NCBI RefSeq assembly: GCF_003219795.1
Contig: NZ_QJVC01000002.1
Coordinates: 1-64,000 of the forward strand
Length of the DNA: 64,000 nucleotides
Origin: Arthrobacter psychrolactophilus
GTDB lineage: Bacteria; Actinomycetota; Actinomycetes; Actinomycetales; Micrococcaceae
Reading direction: 5' to 3'
Position 1 is the first letter of the stretch; the number at the start of each line of letters is the position of its first letter. Below the pieces are notes generated by a model that did no database searches, had not been told where the DNA came from, and saw only the letters and a list, made by a program, of their open reading frames with translations. Below are positions 1 through 7,868 of this stretch, piece after piece. The position numbers were made by a program, and so were the translations under genes.

Positions 1-50
1 GCATCTGCAACGACCTCGTCACCGTCGTCCAAGCAGAACTCGCACTCTAA
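1..50 (+). CDS. 3' end of an unidentified gene, cut by the window edge
   Basis: Reading frame 3 is open from the window edge to a TAA at 48-50 and encodes the last 15 residues, ICNDLVTVVQAELAL. A strong hairpin follows directly and hutU converges from the other side, which suits a real gene end. Too little is present to name the product. Confidence 0.4.
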   Translation, partial: ICNDLVTVVQAELAL

Positions 51-60
51 ACCACCACAC

Positions 61-99
61 AGAAGAGGCGGCCACCCCCAAAGGGTGACCGCCTCTTCT
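61..99. terminator. Bidirectional terminator-like hairpin between convergent genes
   Basis: Two 17-nt arms (61-77 and 83-99) pair with a single mismatch around a 5-nt loop. The mismatch becomes a G-U wobble in the minus-strand RNA. It lies just past the stop of the left-edge gene and 37 nt past the hutU stop, so it probably serves both. There is no strong U-tract on either side. Confidence 0.7.
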
Positions 100-135
100 G
101 CATTTCAACCTCGACAGCAAAGAGCAGCTAGTGTT

Positions 136-1815
136 CTATTGCTCCTGCATCGGTATGCGGACGCCCCGTTCTGCGGCAACATCAATAGCCCGCTCGTACC
201 CGGCATCGACATGGCGAATAACACCCATACCAGGGTCGTTCGTGAGCAAACGCGACAACTTCTCGGCGGCTAGGGCAGAGCCGTCGGCAACAGAGACCTG
301 ACCGGCATGGATGGAACGGCCAATACCCACACCGCCACCGTGGTGGATGGAGACCCAAGTGGCACCCGACGCCGTGTTGAGCATGGCATTGAGCAGCGGC
401 CAGTCGGCAATGGCGTCGGAGCCGTCCTTCATAGATTCTGTCTCGCGGTATGGTGACGCCACAGAACCGGAGTCAAGGTGGTCGCGGCCAATCACGATCG
501 GAGCCGAAACCTTGCCCGAGGCGACCAACTCGTTGAACAGCACCCCGGCCTTGGCTCGTTCCCCATATCCCAGCCAGCAGATGCGGGCCGGCAAACCTTC
601 GAATTCAACGTGCTCGGCGGCGGCATCTAGCCAACGGTGCAGATGAGCGTTGTCGGGGAAGAGTTCCTTCAAAGCCTCGTCGGTGACACGAATATCTTCA
701 GGATCTCCCGAGAGGGCTACCCAACGGAACGGGCCCAGACCCTCGCAGAACAGTGGGCGGATGTAGGCCGGAACAAATCCAGGGAATTCAAAGGCGCGGC
801 CGTACCCTCCCTTGCGAGCCTCATCGCGGATCGAGTTCCCGTAGTCGAAGACCTCGGCCCCAGCATCCTGGAATTCCACCATGGCCTGTACATGGCGAGC
901 CATCGCGTTCTGCGCCTTCTTGGTGAAACCCTCCGGGTCGGCTTCGGATTCGGCAGCCCACTCCTCCACAGAGTATTCGGTGGGTAGGTAGGACAGCGGA
1001 TCGTGCGCGCTGGTCTGATCCGTGACAATGTCCACCGTGAACTCGCCGGCCTGGTGACGACGCAAAATCTCGGGGAACAGCTCAGCCGCATTGCCCACAA
1101 CCCCCACGGATAGCGGCGTTTTGGCGGACTTCGCCGCCAGCACGCGCTCAAGGGCCGCATCCAAAGATGGAGCCAACTCATCGAGGTAGCGCTTGCCCAC
1201 ACGCCGCAGGAGACGTTCTTCGGAGACATCAACAATCAGGCAAGCGCCACCGTTCAAGGTGACGGCCAGCGGCTGCGCTCCGCCCATACCGCCACAACCC
1301 CCGGTGAGGGTCAGTGTTCCAGCCAAGGTGCCACCAAAACGCTTCTCTGCAATAGCTGCAAAGGTTTCGAAGGTGCCCTGCAGGATGCCCTGCGTGCCAA
1401 TGTAGATCCAAGAACCGGCCGTCATCTGGCCATACATCATCAGGCCCTCGGCCTCGAGCTTGCGGAATTCGGGCCAGGTGGCCCAGTCCCCCACCAGGTT
1501 TGAGTTGGCCAGCAATACCCGCGGCGCCCACACATTGGTGCGGAACACGCCCACCGGCTTGCCCGACTGCACCAAGAGAGTCTCGTCGTCCTCGAGCGTC
1601 TTGAGCGTGGCGACGATCGCGTCGTAGGCTTCCCAGGAACGGGCGGCACGGCCGGTGCCCCCGTAGACCACCAGATCCTCGGGGCGCTCGGCAACTTCCG
1701 GGTCCAGGTTGTTCATGAGCATGCGCAGCGGCGCCTCGGTCTGCCAGGATTTCGCGGAAAGGTCGGTGCCACGTGCCGCGCGAATGGTGCGTGAGGGGTC
1801 ATGCATCGTTGCCAT
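136..1815 (-). CDS. hutU: Urocanate hydratase (urocanase)
   Basis: Cytosolic NAD+-dependent enzyme of histidine degradation that converts urocanate to 4-imidazolone-5-propionate. The protein is 559 residues from the chosen start, the usual length of HutU. Family hallmarks are the early [12 protein letters not shown] segment, the glycine-rich [15 protein letters not shown] segment and the [12 protein letters not shown] segment near the C-terminus. I chose the ATG at 1815 because AAGGA lies 8 nt upstream; the frame extends 20 codons further, to 1875, but those residues are unlike the family. No other hut gene is visible. An operator-like site at 1930-1945 in its promoter region resembles sites in front of the catabolic genes at 4.6-10.4 kb. 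Confidence 0.96.
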   Translation of the reverse strand: MATMHDPSRTIRAARGTDLSAKSWQTEAPLRMLMNNLDPEVAERPEDLVVYGGTGRAARSWEAYDAIVATLKTLEDDETLLVQSGKPVGVFRTNVWAPRVLLANSNLVGDWATWPEFRKLEAEGLMMYGQMTAGSWIYIGTQGILQGTFETFAAIAEKRFGGTLAGTLTLTGGCGGMGGAQPLAVTLNGGACLIVDVSEERLLRRVGKRYLDELAPSLDAALERVLAAKSAKTPLSVGVVGNAAELFPEILRRHQAGEFTVDIVTDQTSAHDPLSYLPTEYSVEEWAAESEADPEGFTKKAQNAMARHVQAMVEFQDAGAEVFDYGNSIRDEARKGGYGRAFEFPGFVPAYIRPLFCEGLGPFRWVALSGDPEDIRVTDEALKELFPDNAHLHRWLDAAAEHVEFEGLPARICWLGYGERAKAGVLFNELVASGKVSAPIVIGRDHLDSGSVASPYRETESMKDGSDAIADWPLLNAMLNTASGATWVSIHHGGGVGIGRSIHAGQVSVADGSALAAEKLSRLLTNDPGMGVIRHVDAGYERAIDVAAERGVRIPMQEQ

Positions 1816-1929
1816 GAGGGTTTCCTTAGCTGTTGATTCAAAGACGGTGACCGGTTTGCTCCGGGCGTGTTCCATGTCTCAATCAAACCCCAGCCCGCCG
1901 CCCAAACCTAGGGGCCGGCCGAGCACACC

Positions 1930-1945
1930 GTCTGCGATACAAGAC
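1930..1945. promoter_or_regulatory. Candidate IclR/HutR-type operator upstream of hutU
   Basis: The plus strand reads GTCTGCGATACAAGAC, an imperfect palindrome. It matches the perfect palindrome at 10278-10293 in 12 of 16 positions and the site at 9370-9385 in 12 of 16. It lies about 115 bp before the hutU start. This is the weakest of the four sites and is judged by eye. Confidence 0.5.
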
Positions 1946-2044
1946 AGTTGGGTGTCAGGGCGTCCTGCCTTGGAAATGTCCGACGCCGTGACGCCGCCTT
2001 GCGCTGCAGCGCCGCATCACGTCCTGCGCACTTCAGTCCGTCCG

Positions 2045-2440
2045 TCAGCGGTGCGCGGCAACGAAGGGATCCAGCAACGAATGCAGGTGGGCGTGGACCT
2101 GCTGGATGGACTGCCCGGATTCGAGCATGCGCGTGCCTGCGTGGACCACGGAGTTGATCATGTCCACCTGCTGTCCAAGGCAAGGCCGGGGGCCAGAGTG
2201 GCAAGGGCGAAGCCCACGGCACGGGCGCCCTCGGCGACGAGGTCCACGTGGGCCAGTGCGTAGGCAAGGATCCGGTCGGCCTTGGTGGGGGCGTCGGCCA
2301 TGGCACCGGTGACGCGCTCAGTCCAGCGGGGGAAGATGTCTGCGATGAGTTCCTGCAGCAGGTCCTGGCGGCATCCAGCAGGGCCGTTCGCCCAAATCCG
2401 CCCCGCGCAAGGCAGGTGGCGGGCCGTCTGGCGCCGGGCC
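2045..2440 (-). pseudogene. Remnant of a TetR/AcrR-type regulator (C-terminal part, frameshifted)
   Basis: On the minus strand one frame reads a helical stretch (QELIADIFPRWTERV, then RILAYALAHVDLVAEGARAV) resembling the ligand-binding half of TetR-type regulators. Near 2175 it hits a shifted end, and the adjacent frame continues naturally with LGQQVDMINSVVHAGTRMLE to a stop at 2045-2047. A one-base frameshift therefore splits the gene. No N-terminal helix-turn-helix is found upstream in any frame. Family assignment is by general resemblance only. Confidence 0.45.
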
Positions 2441-2559
2441 AGTACTGTGCAAAGGCCCCCATCCGGGGCATGATGGAAAAGTAACGTGATTTTGCACCGC
2501 TTGACGAAGACGAAGTTCCAAAGCCTGTCGGAACTGCACAAGGACGGAGACTGATTCAC

Positions 2560-3051
2560 ATGGATTCAACGATGTGGATATGGATCGCAATTGCCGCAAT
2601 AGTCATCATCGTGATCATCGCAGTGCTGATTTCCCTCGCCTCCCGGCGACGCCGCGAGGCGAAAGAACTCCAAGCAAAGGAAGATCGGGAGCGGGCGGCC
2701 AAGTTGCGCGAAGACGCCAGGGTTGCCGAGCTCGACTCCCGCGAGAAAAACGCCGCTGCAATGCGCAAGGCATCCGATGCGGAACAGGCCGCAGTCGCCG
2801 CTGAACGCTTAAGCATGGAAGCCGAGCAGCAACGCTCGGATGCCGCCGTCGCTACAGCCGCAGCCAGGGAAAAACTTGCCGAGGCCGCCGACGTCGACCC
2901 CGGAGCCGATGCATCGAATCGTGCGCAGCCCTCCCCCGCCGAGGATCGCACGGACCGGCCCTCAGGGGAAGGAGCCCCGGAGGAAGGAAATGATGCCGGC
3001 ACCGGCCGGCACACAGCAGCGGACAGCCGGCCCCTCCATGACGGTCCCTAA
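2560..3051 (+). CDS. Single-pass membrane protein with charged coiled-coil tail
   Basis: 163 residues. Residues about 5-26 form one very hydrophobic helix rich in Ile and Val, followed at once by a basic RRRRE stop-transfer stretch. Residues about 30-110 are rich in Ala, Glu, Lys and Arg with a heptad-like pattern that suggests a coiled coil. The last 50 residues are acidic, Pro/Gly-rich and probably disordered. GGAG lies 10 nt before the ATG. A second small membrane protein follows 36 nt later in the same direction, so the two probably form an operon. No function is recognised. Confidence 0.75.
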   Translation: MDSTMWIWIAIAAIVIIVIIAVLISLASRRRREAKELQAKEDRERAAKLREDARVAELDSREKNAAAMRKASDAEQAAVAAERLSMEAEQQRSDAAVATAAAREKLAEAADVDPGADASNRAQPSPAEDRTDRPSGEGAPEEGNDAGTGRHTAADSRPLHDGP

Positions 3052-3087
3052 ACCCAACCATCACGAGAATTTTGAAAGGACATCAAC

Positions 3088-3339
3088 ATGAGCATCGGTG
3101 CCGGAGTAGTTCTTTTTGTTATTGGCGCAATTCTGAGGTTTGCCCTCGAGATCCAAGTGGCCTGGATCGACATCGCGCTGGTCGGCAACATTCTGATGGG
3201 GGCCGGAATCGTGGTCTTCATCCTTGGCCTCATTTTCACCTTCCGCAGGCGCCAGTCATCGTCCAGGACCGTCATCCGCCCGACTGAAGGAAACGGCACT
3301 GTCCGCCACACGGACCGCACGGATGACACCGGCGTCTAG
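3088..3339 (+). CDS. Small two-helix membrane protein (DUF6458-like)
   Basis: 83 residues with two hydrophobic segments (about 2-22 and 27-50), a conserved-looking MSIGAGVVLFVIGAILRFAL start, a basic RRR stop, and a short polar tail. This pattern fits the small actinobacterial DUF6458 membrane family, whose role is unknown. AAGGA lies 7 nt before the ATG. It is probably cotranscribed with the preceding coiled-coil membrane protein and is followed by a strong hairpin. Confidence 0.8.
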   Translation: MSIGAGVVLFVIGAILRFALEIQVAWIDIALVGNILMGAGIVVFILGLIFTFRRRQSSSRTVIRPTEGNGTVRHTDRTDDTGV

Positions 3340-3354
3340 CCCTTGAGGAAGCCC

Positions 3355-3392
3355 GACGGCGGCCGTCCCACCTTGGTGGGGCGGCCGCCGTC
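3355..3392. terminator. Bidirectional terminator hairpin
   Basis: Two 18-nt GC-rich arms (3355-3372 and 3375-3392) pair with one mismatch and a 2-nt loop. It sits between the convergent ends of the small membrane protein gene and the acyl-CoA dehydrogenase gene. Confidence 0.85.
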
Positions 3393-3410
3393 GAACTTCA
3401 GGCAGAGGGG

Positions 3411-4598
3411 CTAGACGAACGCTGCAATCCCGGTGATCGCGCGCCCGGCCACTAGGGTGTTGATTTCGTAGGTGCCCTCGTAGGTGTAGATGGCCTCGGC
3501 GTCGCAGAAGATCTTGGCCATCTCGTAGTCCACGGAGACACCGTTCCCGCCGAGGATGCCTCGGCCCAGCGCCACGGTTTCGCGCATGCACTTGGTCACG
3601 AAGGCCTTGGCCATGGCGGAATGCTCGTTCCGGGTGGTGCCGTCATCTTCCATCTGGGCCAGGCGGACCATCATGCCCATCGACGCCTGGGCATTCGAGA
3701 GCATGGTGACGAGCTGTTCCTGGATGAGCTGGAAGCTGGCGATCGGCTTGCCGAACTGGTGGCGCTCCACGGCGTACTTCCGGGCCACATCGAAGGCGGC
3801 CAGCTGGATACCAACGGCCTGCCAGCCCACCGTTGCACGCGTGGTCTTGAGCACCTTGTTGGTGTCGCGGAAACTGTTGGCGCCCGCCAGCTTATTGAAG
3901 TGCGGCACGACGACGTCCTGCAGGACAATGTCGGCATTCTGGACCGCGCGCAGAGCAATGCGATTTTCAATCAGGGTCGCCGTGAAGCCCGCCCGCGAGG
4001 TCTCCACCAGGAATCCCTTGACCTGATCATCGGCCACGTCCTTGGCCCAGATGATGACGTAGTCGGAGAACGTGGAGTTGCCGATCCAGCGCTTCTCTCC
4101 GTTCAGCACCCAGTTGTCACCGCGCCGCTCCGCAGTTGTCTGCGTGCCGCCGGCCACGTCGGATCCGGCCAGTGGCTCGGTAATGGCAAAGACACCGGTT
4201 TTGCGCAGCGCATAGATGTCCGGCAGCCACGCCGCCTTCTGTTCCTCGGAGGCGAGCAGTTCGATGGAGCCGGTGAACAGGCCGTCGTGCCCGCTGAAGA
4301 AGGTGCCGAAGGAGGCGTCCACGCGGTGGATGGCGGCGGTGACCATGCCGGCCAGCAGGTGCGAATGGCCCTGGCGGCGGACCGGACTGATCATGTCCAG
4401 CTTGGCGACCTCCGGGATCAGGTGCACGGGGAACTCGCTGCGGTTCCAGAAGTCGCGGGAGATGGGGCGCACATTGGCCTCCATCCAGTCGCGGATTTCA
4501 TTGAGCCGGGCCAGCTCAGCGGCTGGCAGCAGGGTCTCAAAGGCGAAGAAGTCGCCGTCAGGGTACGGCAGGGCGGCGGAAACGGCGTGGTCAGTCAA
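3411..4598 (-). CDS. Acyl-CoA dehydrogenase of the glutaryl-CoA dehydrogenase subfamily, altered substrate pocket
   Basis: FAD enzyme that would oxidise an acyl-CoA to the enoyl-CoA. The overall pattern is GcdH-like: VFAITEPLAGSDVAGG, LNGEKRWIGNS, and the catalytic base in TYEGTYEIN (about Glu374), ending with GRAITGI. However, the Arg of human GCDH that binds the gamma-carboxylate of glutaryl-CoA (Arg94, in a VDSGYRSAMS context) aligns with Gly98 here (VDASFGTFFS). This argues against glutaryl-CoA as substrate. I chose the TTG at 4598 because GGAGGA lies 7 nt upstream; an ATG at 4628 has no such site. It is divergent from the NCS1 permease and shares its promoter region with an operator at 4794-4809. 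My inferred role is imidazole-propionyl-CoA (or another arylpropionyl-CoA) dehydrogenation. Confidence 0.85.
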   Translation of the reverse strand: MTDHAVSAALPYPDGDFFAFETLLPAAELARLNEIRDWMEANVRPISRDFWNRSEFPVHLIPEVAKLDMISPVRRQGHSHLLAGMVTAAIHRVDASFGTFFSGHDGLFTGSIELLASEEQKAAWLPDIYALRKTGVFAITEPLAGSDVAGGTQTTAERRGDNWVLNGEKRWIGNSTFSDYVIIWAKDVADDQVKGFLVETSRAGFTATLIENRIALRAVQNADIVLQDVVVPHFNKLAGANSFRDTNKVLKTTRATVGWQAVGIQLAAFDVARKYAVERHQFGKPIASFQLIQEQLVTMLSNAQASMGMMVRLAQMEDDGTTRNEHSAMAKAFVTKCMRETVALGRGILGGNGVSVDYEMAKIFCDAEAIYTYEGTYEINTLVAGRAITGIAAFV

Positions 4599-4793
4599 GG
4601 GATTCTCCTCCAGGGGAAGGCGGGACAAAAAGGCGGGACAAGACGGGAAAGCCAGGGTGGCAGTTGGCCGGGGGTCTGCCGGAAGGCAGTGCGTGGCACC
4701 GGCTCCGGGTCGCCGCCCCTAAAGTGCGGCGTCATTCGAACATAGCCCGGACCCGGAGCAGAACGTGCCCCAGATCACGCAAACGGGTCGCTC

Positions 4794-4809
4794 GTCTCGG
4801 ATCACAGAC
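4794..4809. promoter_or_regulatory. Candidate IclR operator in the acyl-CoA dehydrogenase / NCS1 permease divergent region
   Basis: GTCTCGGATCACAGAC matches the perfect palindrome at 10278-10293 in 14 of 16 positions. It is 98 bp before the NCS1 permease start and about 195 bp before the dehydrogenase start. The rest of the 308-bp intergenic region (4599-4906) shows no gene. Confidence 0.7.
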
Positions 4810-4906
4810 TAGTTTGGTGAACCGTATCACTTCCACGCCAGTAAACATGCTCAGATTGATTCAAGAATTTCATCGCGACAACACTAAATTCCACTGGAGG
4901 AATGAG

Positions 4907-6379
4907 ATGTCAAGAATACAAACCGTGCGAAAGAGCGGGCCGGCCATTGAGCGCCGGTCCATCGACTTCGTCCCCAACCGCGAGCGCCATGGCAAGCCTT
5001 TTGGCCAGTTCACGCTGTGGTTCGGGGCGAACATGCAGATCACGGCCATCGTCACCGGCGCCCTGGCCGTCATCTTTGGCGCCCCCGCCTTCTGGGGCAT
5101 CGTGGGCTTGTTCATCGGCAACCTGCTGGGCGGCGCCGTCATGGCCCTCCACGCAGCCCAGGGCCCCAAGCTGGGCATGCCGCAGATGATCTCCAGTCGC
5201 GCCCAGTTCGGCGTGTTTGGCGCCGTCATCCCGCTGATCCTGGTTATCGTCATGTATCTGGGCTTCGCCGCAACCGGAGCAGTGCTCGCCGGGCAGGCTG
5301 TGGACCTGATCATCCCCACAGGCAACCCGGCAGTCGGGGTCTTCATCTTCGGTGGCCTGACCGTACTGGTGGCCACGCTGGGGTACAAGTACATCCACAT
5401 GCTGGGCCGGATTTCCACGATCGTGGGCATCCTCGGCTTCACCTACCTGGCCATCCAGCTTTTCCTCAAGCACGACGTCGGCTCAGTCCTGGGCGTTGAT
5501 GGTTTCGCCATCCCCACGTTCCTGCTCGCCATTTCCCTCAGCGCTGGCTGGCAGCTGACCTACGGCCCCTACGTGGCCGACTACTCCCGCTATCTGCCGG
5601 CTAACACGCACGCCACCAAGACTTTCTTCGCCTGCATGTCCGGTTCCGTCCTGGGTGCCCAATGGTCCATGACTCTCGGTGCGTTGTTTGCAGCCATCGC
5701 GATGCCTGCGGGCAAGGGCTTCATCGACAATCAGGTCTCGTTCGTGGGCGATCTCGCCGGCGGCGGCGTCATCGCCGTGCTGATGTACATGGTGATTGTG
5801 GTGGGCAAGCTGACAGTCAACACGCTCAACGCCTACGGCGGCTACATGACCATCCTGACCTCCGTCAGCGCCTTCACCCGCCAGCTGCGCTTCGCCCCCT
5901 GGGTCCGCTTTGCGTACGTGATCGGCTTCATCGGCGTCTCCGTCATCATTGCCCTCGTGGCCTCGGAGGACTTCGTCTCCAACTTCAAGAACTTTGTGCT
6001 GCTGTTGCTGATGGTCTTCATCCCGTGGAGCTCCATCAACCTGGTGGACTTCTACTTCTCCTCCAAGGAAAAGGTTGACATCCCGGCACTCTACGACTCC
6101 AAGGGCCGCTACGGCACTTGGAACGTTCCGGCGCTGCTCACGTACCTGGTCGGCGTGCTTGTCCAGATCCCGTTCCTGGCCCAGCACATGTACACCGGCC
6201 CCATCACTCCCCTGCTAGGCGGGGCCGACATCTCCTGGATCGTTGGTCTGCTGGTCACGGCAGCCGTTTACTACCCCGTGGCCAAGCGCTTCAACCACCC
6301 GCCGGCAGAGATGGTCTACCCGGCCGATGATGAGGTCTCCCCGGACCCCGCAGCGGCTGCAACGGCACCTGTCGCCTGA
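4907..6379 (+). CDS. NCS1-family cytosine/purine/hydantoin-type permease
   Basis: 490-residue polytopic membrane transporter. The N-terminus has the NCS1 pattern (ERRSIDFVPNRERHG, then FTLWFGANMQI), followed by about 12 hydrophobic segments. NCS1 carriers import nitrogen heterocycles such as nucleobases, allantoin and hydantoins by cation symport. The specificity cannot be read from sequence; a five-membered imidazole compound is my inference from context. The ATG at 4907 has GGAGG 6 nt upstream; the open frame begins earlier at 4664 but without support. A HisC-like aminotransferase follows 68 bp later, probably in the same operon, behind the operator at 4794-4809. Confidence 0.9.
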   Translation: MSRIQTVRKSGPAIERRSIDFVPNRERHGKPFGQFTLWFGANMQITAIVTGALAVIFGAPAFWGIVGLFIGNLLGGAVMALHAAQGPKLGMPQMISSRAQFGVFGAVIPLILVIVMYLGFAATGAVLAGQAVDLIIPTGNPAVGVFIFGGLTVLVATLGYKYIHMLGRISTIVGILGFTYLAIQLFLKHDVGSVLGVDGFAIPTFLLAISLSAGWQLTYGPYVADYSRYLPANTHATKTFFACMSGSVLGAQWSMTLGALFAAIAMPAGKGFIDNQVSFVGDLAGGGVIAVLMYMVIVVGKLTVNTLNAYGGYMTILTSVSAFTRQLRFAPWVRFAYVIGFIGVSVIIALVASEDFVSNFKNFVLLLLMVFIPWSSINLVDFYFSSKEKVDIPALYDSKGRYGTWNVPALLTYLVGVLVQIPFLAQHMYTGPITPLLGGADISWIVGLLVTAAVYYPVAKRFNHPPAEMVYPADDEVSPDPAAAATAPVA

Positions 6380-6447
6380 CTGAGTCAGCTTTACCTGAGC
6401 AACCCTGACTGACCTGCCCAGCCTGACCCGACACAAAGGACTCACCC

Positions 6448-7554
6448 ATGACCACGATCCAGACCCCTGAGGCGCTCGCAACCCTGCCAGCGCCTCGGGA
6501 CCTGGTGGCCACGCTGCCCGTCTATTCCACGGCGGGCGGCACCGTCCCACCCAGGTGGCGGGCGTCGTCGAACGAGTCCTTCCGTCCGCCGTCGCCGGCA
6601 GTGCTCGCCGCCATTGATGCCGCGGCGCGGCGCTGCCAGCGTTACCCCACGTTGCAGGGCGAACCCCTCATCTCCGCCCTCAGCAGCGACCTCGGCGTCG
6701 CTGCGGCGCAGATCGTTGCGGGCGGGGGTTCGCTCGCGGTGCTTCAGCAGTTACTGACGGCATTCGCGGGGCCAGGCCGTGAGGTGGTGTTTGCCTGGCG
6801 CAGCTACGAGGCCTACCCCATCCTGGTGCGCCTGTCCGGTGCGCAGGACATCCCGGTGCCGCTGACTGCCGGCCACGGGCACGACCTGCCCGCCATGGCC
6901 GCCGCCGTCACCGCAGACACCGCCGCCGTGATTCTGTGCAGCCCCAACAATCCCACAGGCACCGTCCTGGGCGCGGCCGAGGTGGAGGATTTCCTGGCCG
7001 GCATTCCCGCCCACGTGGTGGTGGTGTTGGACCAGGCCTACATCGAATTCGCGGACGACGCCGAGGCCTCCTCCCGGCAAAGCCTCGCCTTACTCGCAGC
7101 GCATCCAAATCTGGTCCTTTTGCGGACCTTTTCCAAGGCGTACGGCTTGGCCGGACTGCGGGCAGGATACCTGGTGTCCCACCCCAGCATTGCGGCCGCG
7201 GTGCGCGCGGTGTCGCCGCCCTTTGGCTTGAATGCGGTGGCCGAGGCTGCCGCCGTTGCCGCTCTCGCGGACACCGGTGCACTGGCCGCAAATGTTTCCA
7301 CCGTGCGCGAAGGCCGGATAGCGCTTCATGCAGCCCTCGCCTCCCGCGGTCTTGCACTACCGGACAGCGGCGGCAATTTCCTGTGGCTGCCCGTGGGTGA
7401 AGGCTCTGCGGCCCTGGAAGCCGCATGTCTGGCCCAGAGCGTCAGCGTTCGCAGCTTTGCCGGCGAGGGCGTGCGCGTCACTGTTGGCTCCCGGGATGCC
7501 GAAGCCGCGGTGCTGCGCGGCGTTGACGCCTGGCTGGCCGGCGGAAGGGTTTAA
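6448..7554 (+). CDS. Histidinol-phosphate/aromatic aminotransferase-like PLP enzyme
   Basis: 368-residue fold-type I aminotransferase. It shows SPNNPTGTVL, the VVVLDQAYIEF segment with the PLP-nitrogen Asp, and the Schiff-base lysine in TFSKAYGLAGLRAGY. Closest in style to HisC and the actinobacterial aromatic aminotransferase Pat, enzymes that bind imidazole or aromatic side chains. Its position behind an NCS1 permease, away from any his genes, argues for a catabolic role. One fitting reaction is interconversion of imidazole-pyruvate and histidine, which is inference. Ala/Gly-rich composition and high GC match its neighbours. Confidence 0.85.
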   Translation: MTTIQTPEALATLPAPRDLVATLPVYSTAGGTVPPRWRASSNESFRPPSPAVLAAIDAAARRCQRYPTLQGEPLISALSSDLGVAAAQIVAGGGSLAVLQQLLTAFAGPGREVVFAWRSYEAYPILVRLSGAQDIPVPLTAGHGHDLPAMAAAVTADTAAVILCSPNNPTGTVLGAAEVEDFLAGIPAHVVVVLDQAYIEFADDAEASSRQSLALLAAHPNLVLLRTFSKAYGLAGLRAGYLVSHPSIAAAVRAVSPPFGLNAVAEAAAVAALADTGALAANVSTVREGRIALHAALASRGLALPDSGGNFLWLPVGEGSAALEAACLAQSVSVRSFAGEGVRVTVGSRDAEAAVLRGVDAWLAGGRV

Positions 7555-7579
7555 CGCAGCCCCACGCAGTTGCAAAAAG

Positions 7580-7645
7580 CCCAGCCATCTCCACATACAG
7601 CCGGCTCGCGTGCAGCGCCAGGTAGGAGACCTCGTCGTCGTCGAG
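7580..7645 (-). pseudogene. Possible fragment of a PRD (BglG-type) regulatory domain
   Basis: A minus-strand frame reads LDDDEVSYLALHASRLYVEM, which resembles the conserved DE-(V/I)-x-YLALH core of PTS regulation domains of BglG/LicT-type antiterminators. Only about 22 residues are convincing and there is no start or RNA-binding domain nearby. It lies beside an AarF fragment in a 314-bp stretch of debris between the aminotransferase and the FAD oxidase. Confidence 0.3.
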
Positions 7646-7704
7646 CTTTTACGCCAACGTCGCCTTCCAGGACATGGTTGTCCAGGAGGGGATAGGACGC
7701 GACA

Positions 7705-7850
7705 GTGGTGGGGCTGGACAGAGCGCCCGAGGTCAGCGACATCGCCCGGATGATCAGTAAGAAGTTTTCCGGCAGTTGAAACGGCAGCGAGCGCCTCACC
7801 TCACCGAACTCACCGGCAAAGTCGCGCAACTCCCGAACCAACCGGGACAT
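7705..7850 (-). pseudogene. C-terminal fragment of an AarF/UbiB-type ABC1 kinase
   Basis: The minus strand encodes SRLVRELRDFAGEFGEV and then LPFQLPENFLLIIRAMSLTS. This is the typical C-terminal segment of actinobacterial AarF/UbiB-like atypical kinases. The kinase core is absent, and the match dissolves into unrelated sequence after about 46 residues. It starts 18 bp downstream of the FAD oxidase stop, so it is a leftover from a deletion. Confidence 0.55.
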
Positions 7851-7868
7851 TTTTGGTGCCCTGACCCG

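Noticed and set aside
1816-1875. The longer N-terminus of HutU from an ATG at 1875
   Set aside because: The ATG at 1815 has AAGGA at good spacing, and the extra 20 residues do not look like the family.
3411-4598. Annotation of the acyl-CoA dehydrogenase as true glutaryl-CoA dehydrogenase (gcdH)
   Set aside because: The Arg that binds the distal carboxylate is replaced by Gly, and the neighbouring regulated genes point to another substrate. The symbol was left blank.
3621-4745. A 374-codon plus-strand frame opposite the acyl-CoA dehydrogenase gene
   Set aside because: The dehydrogenase has all family motifs on the minus strand; the antisense frame has none.
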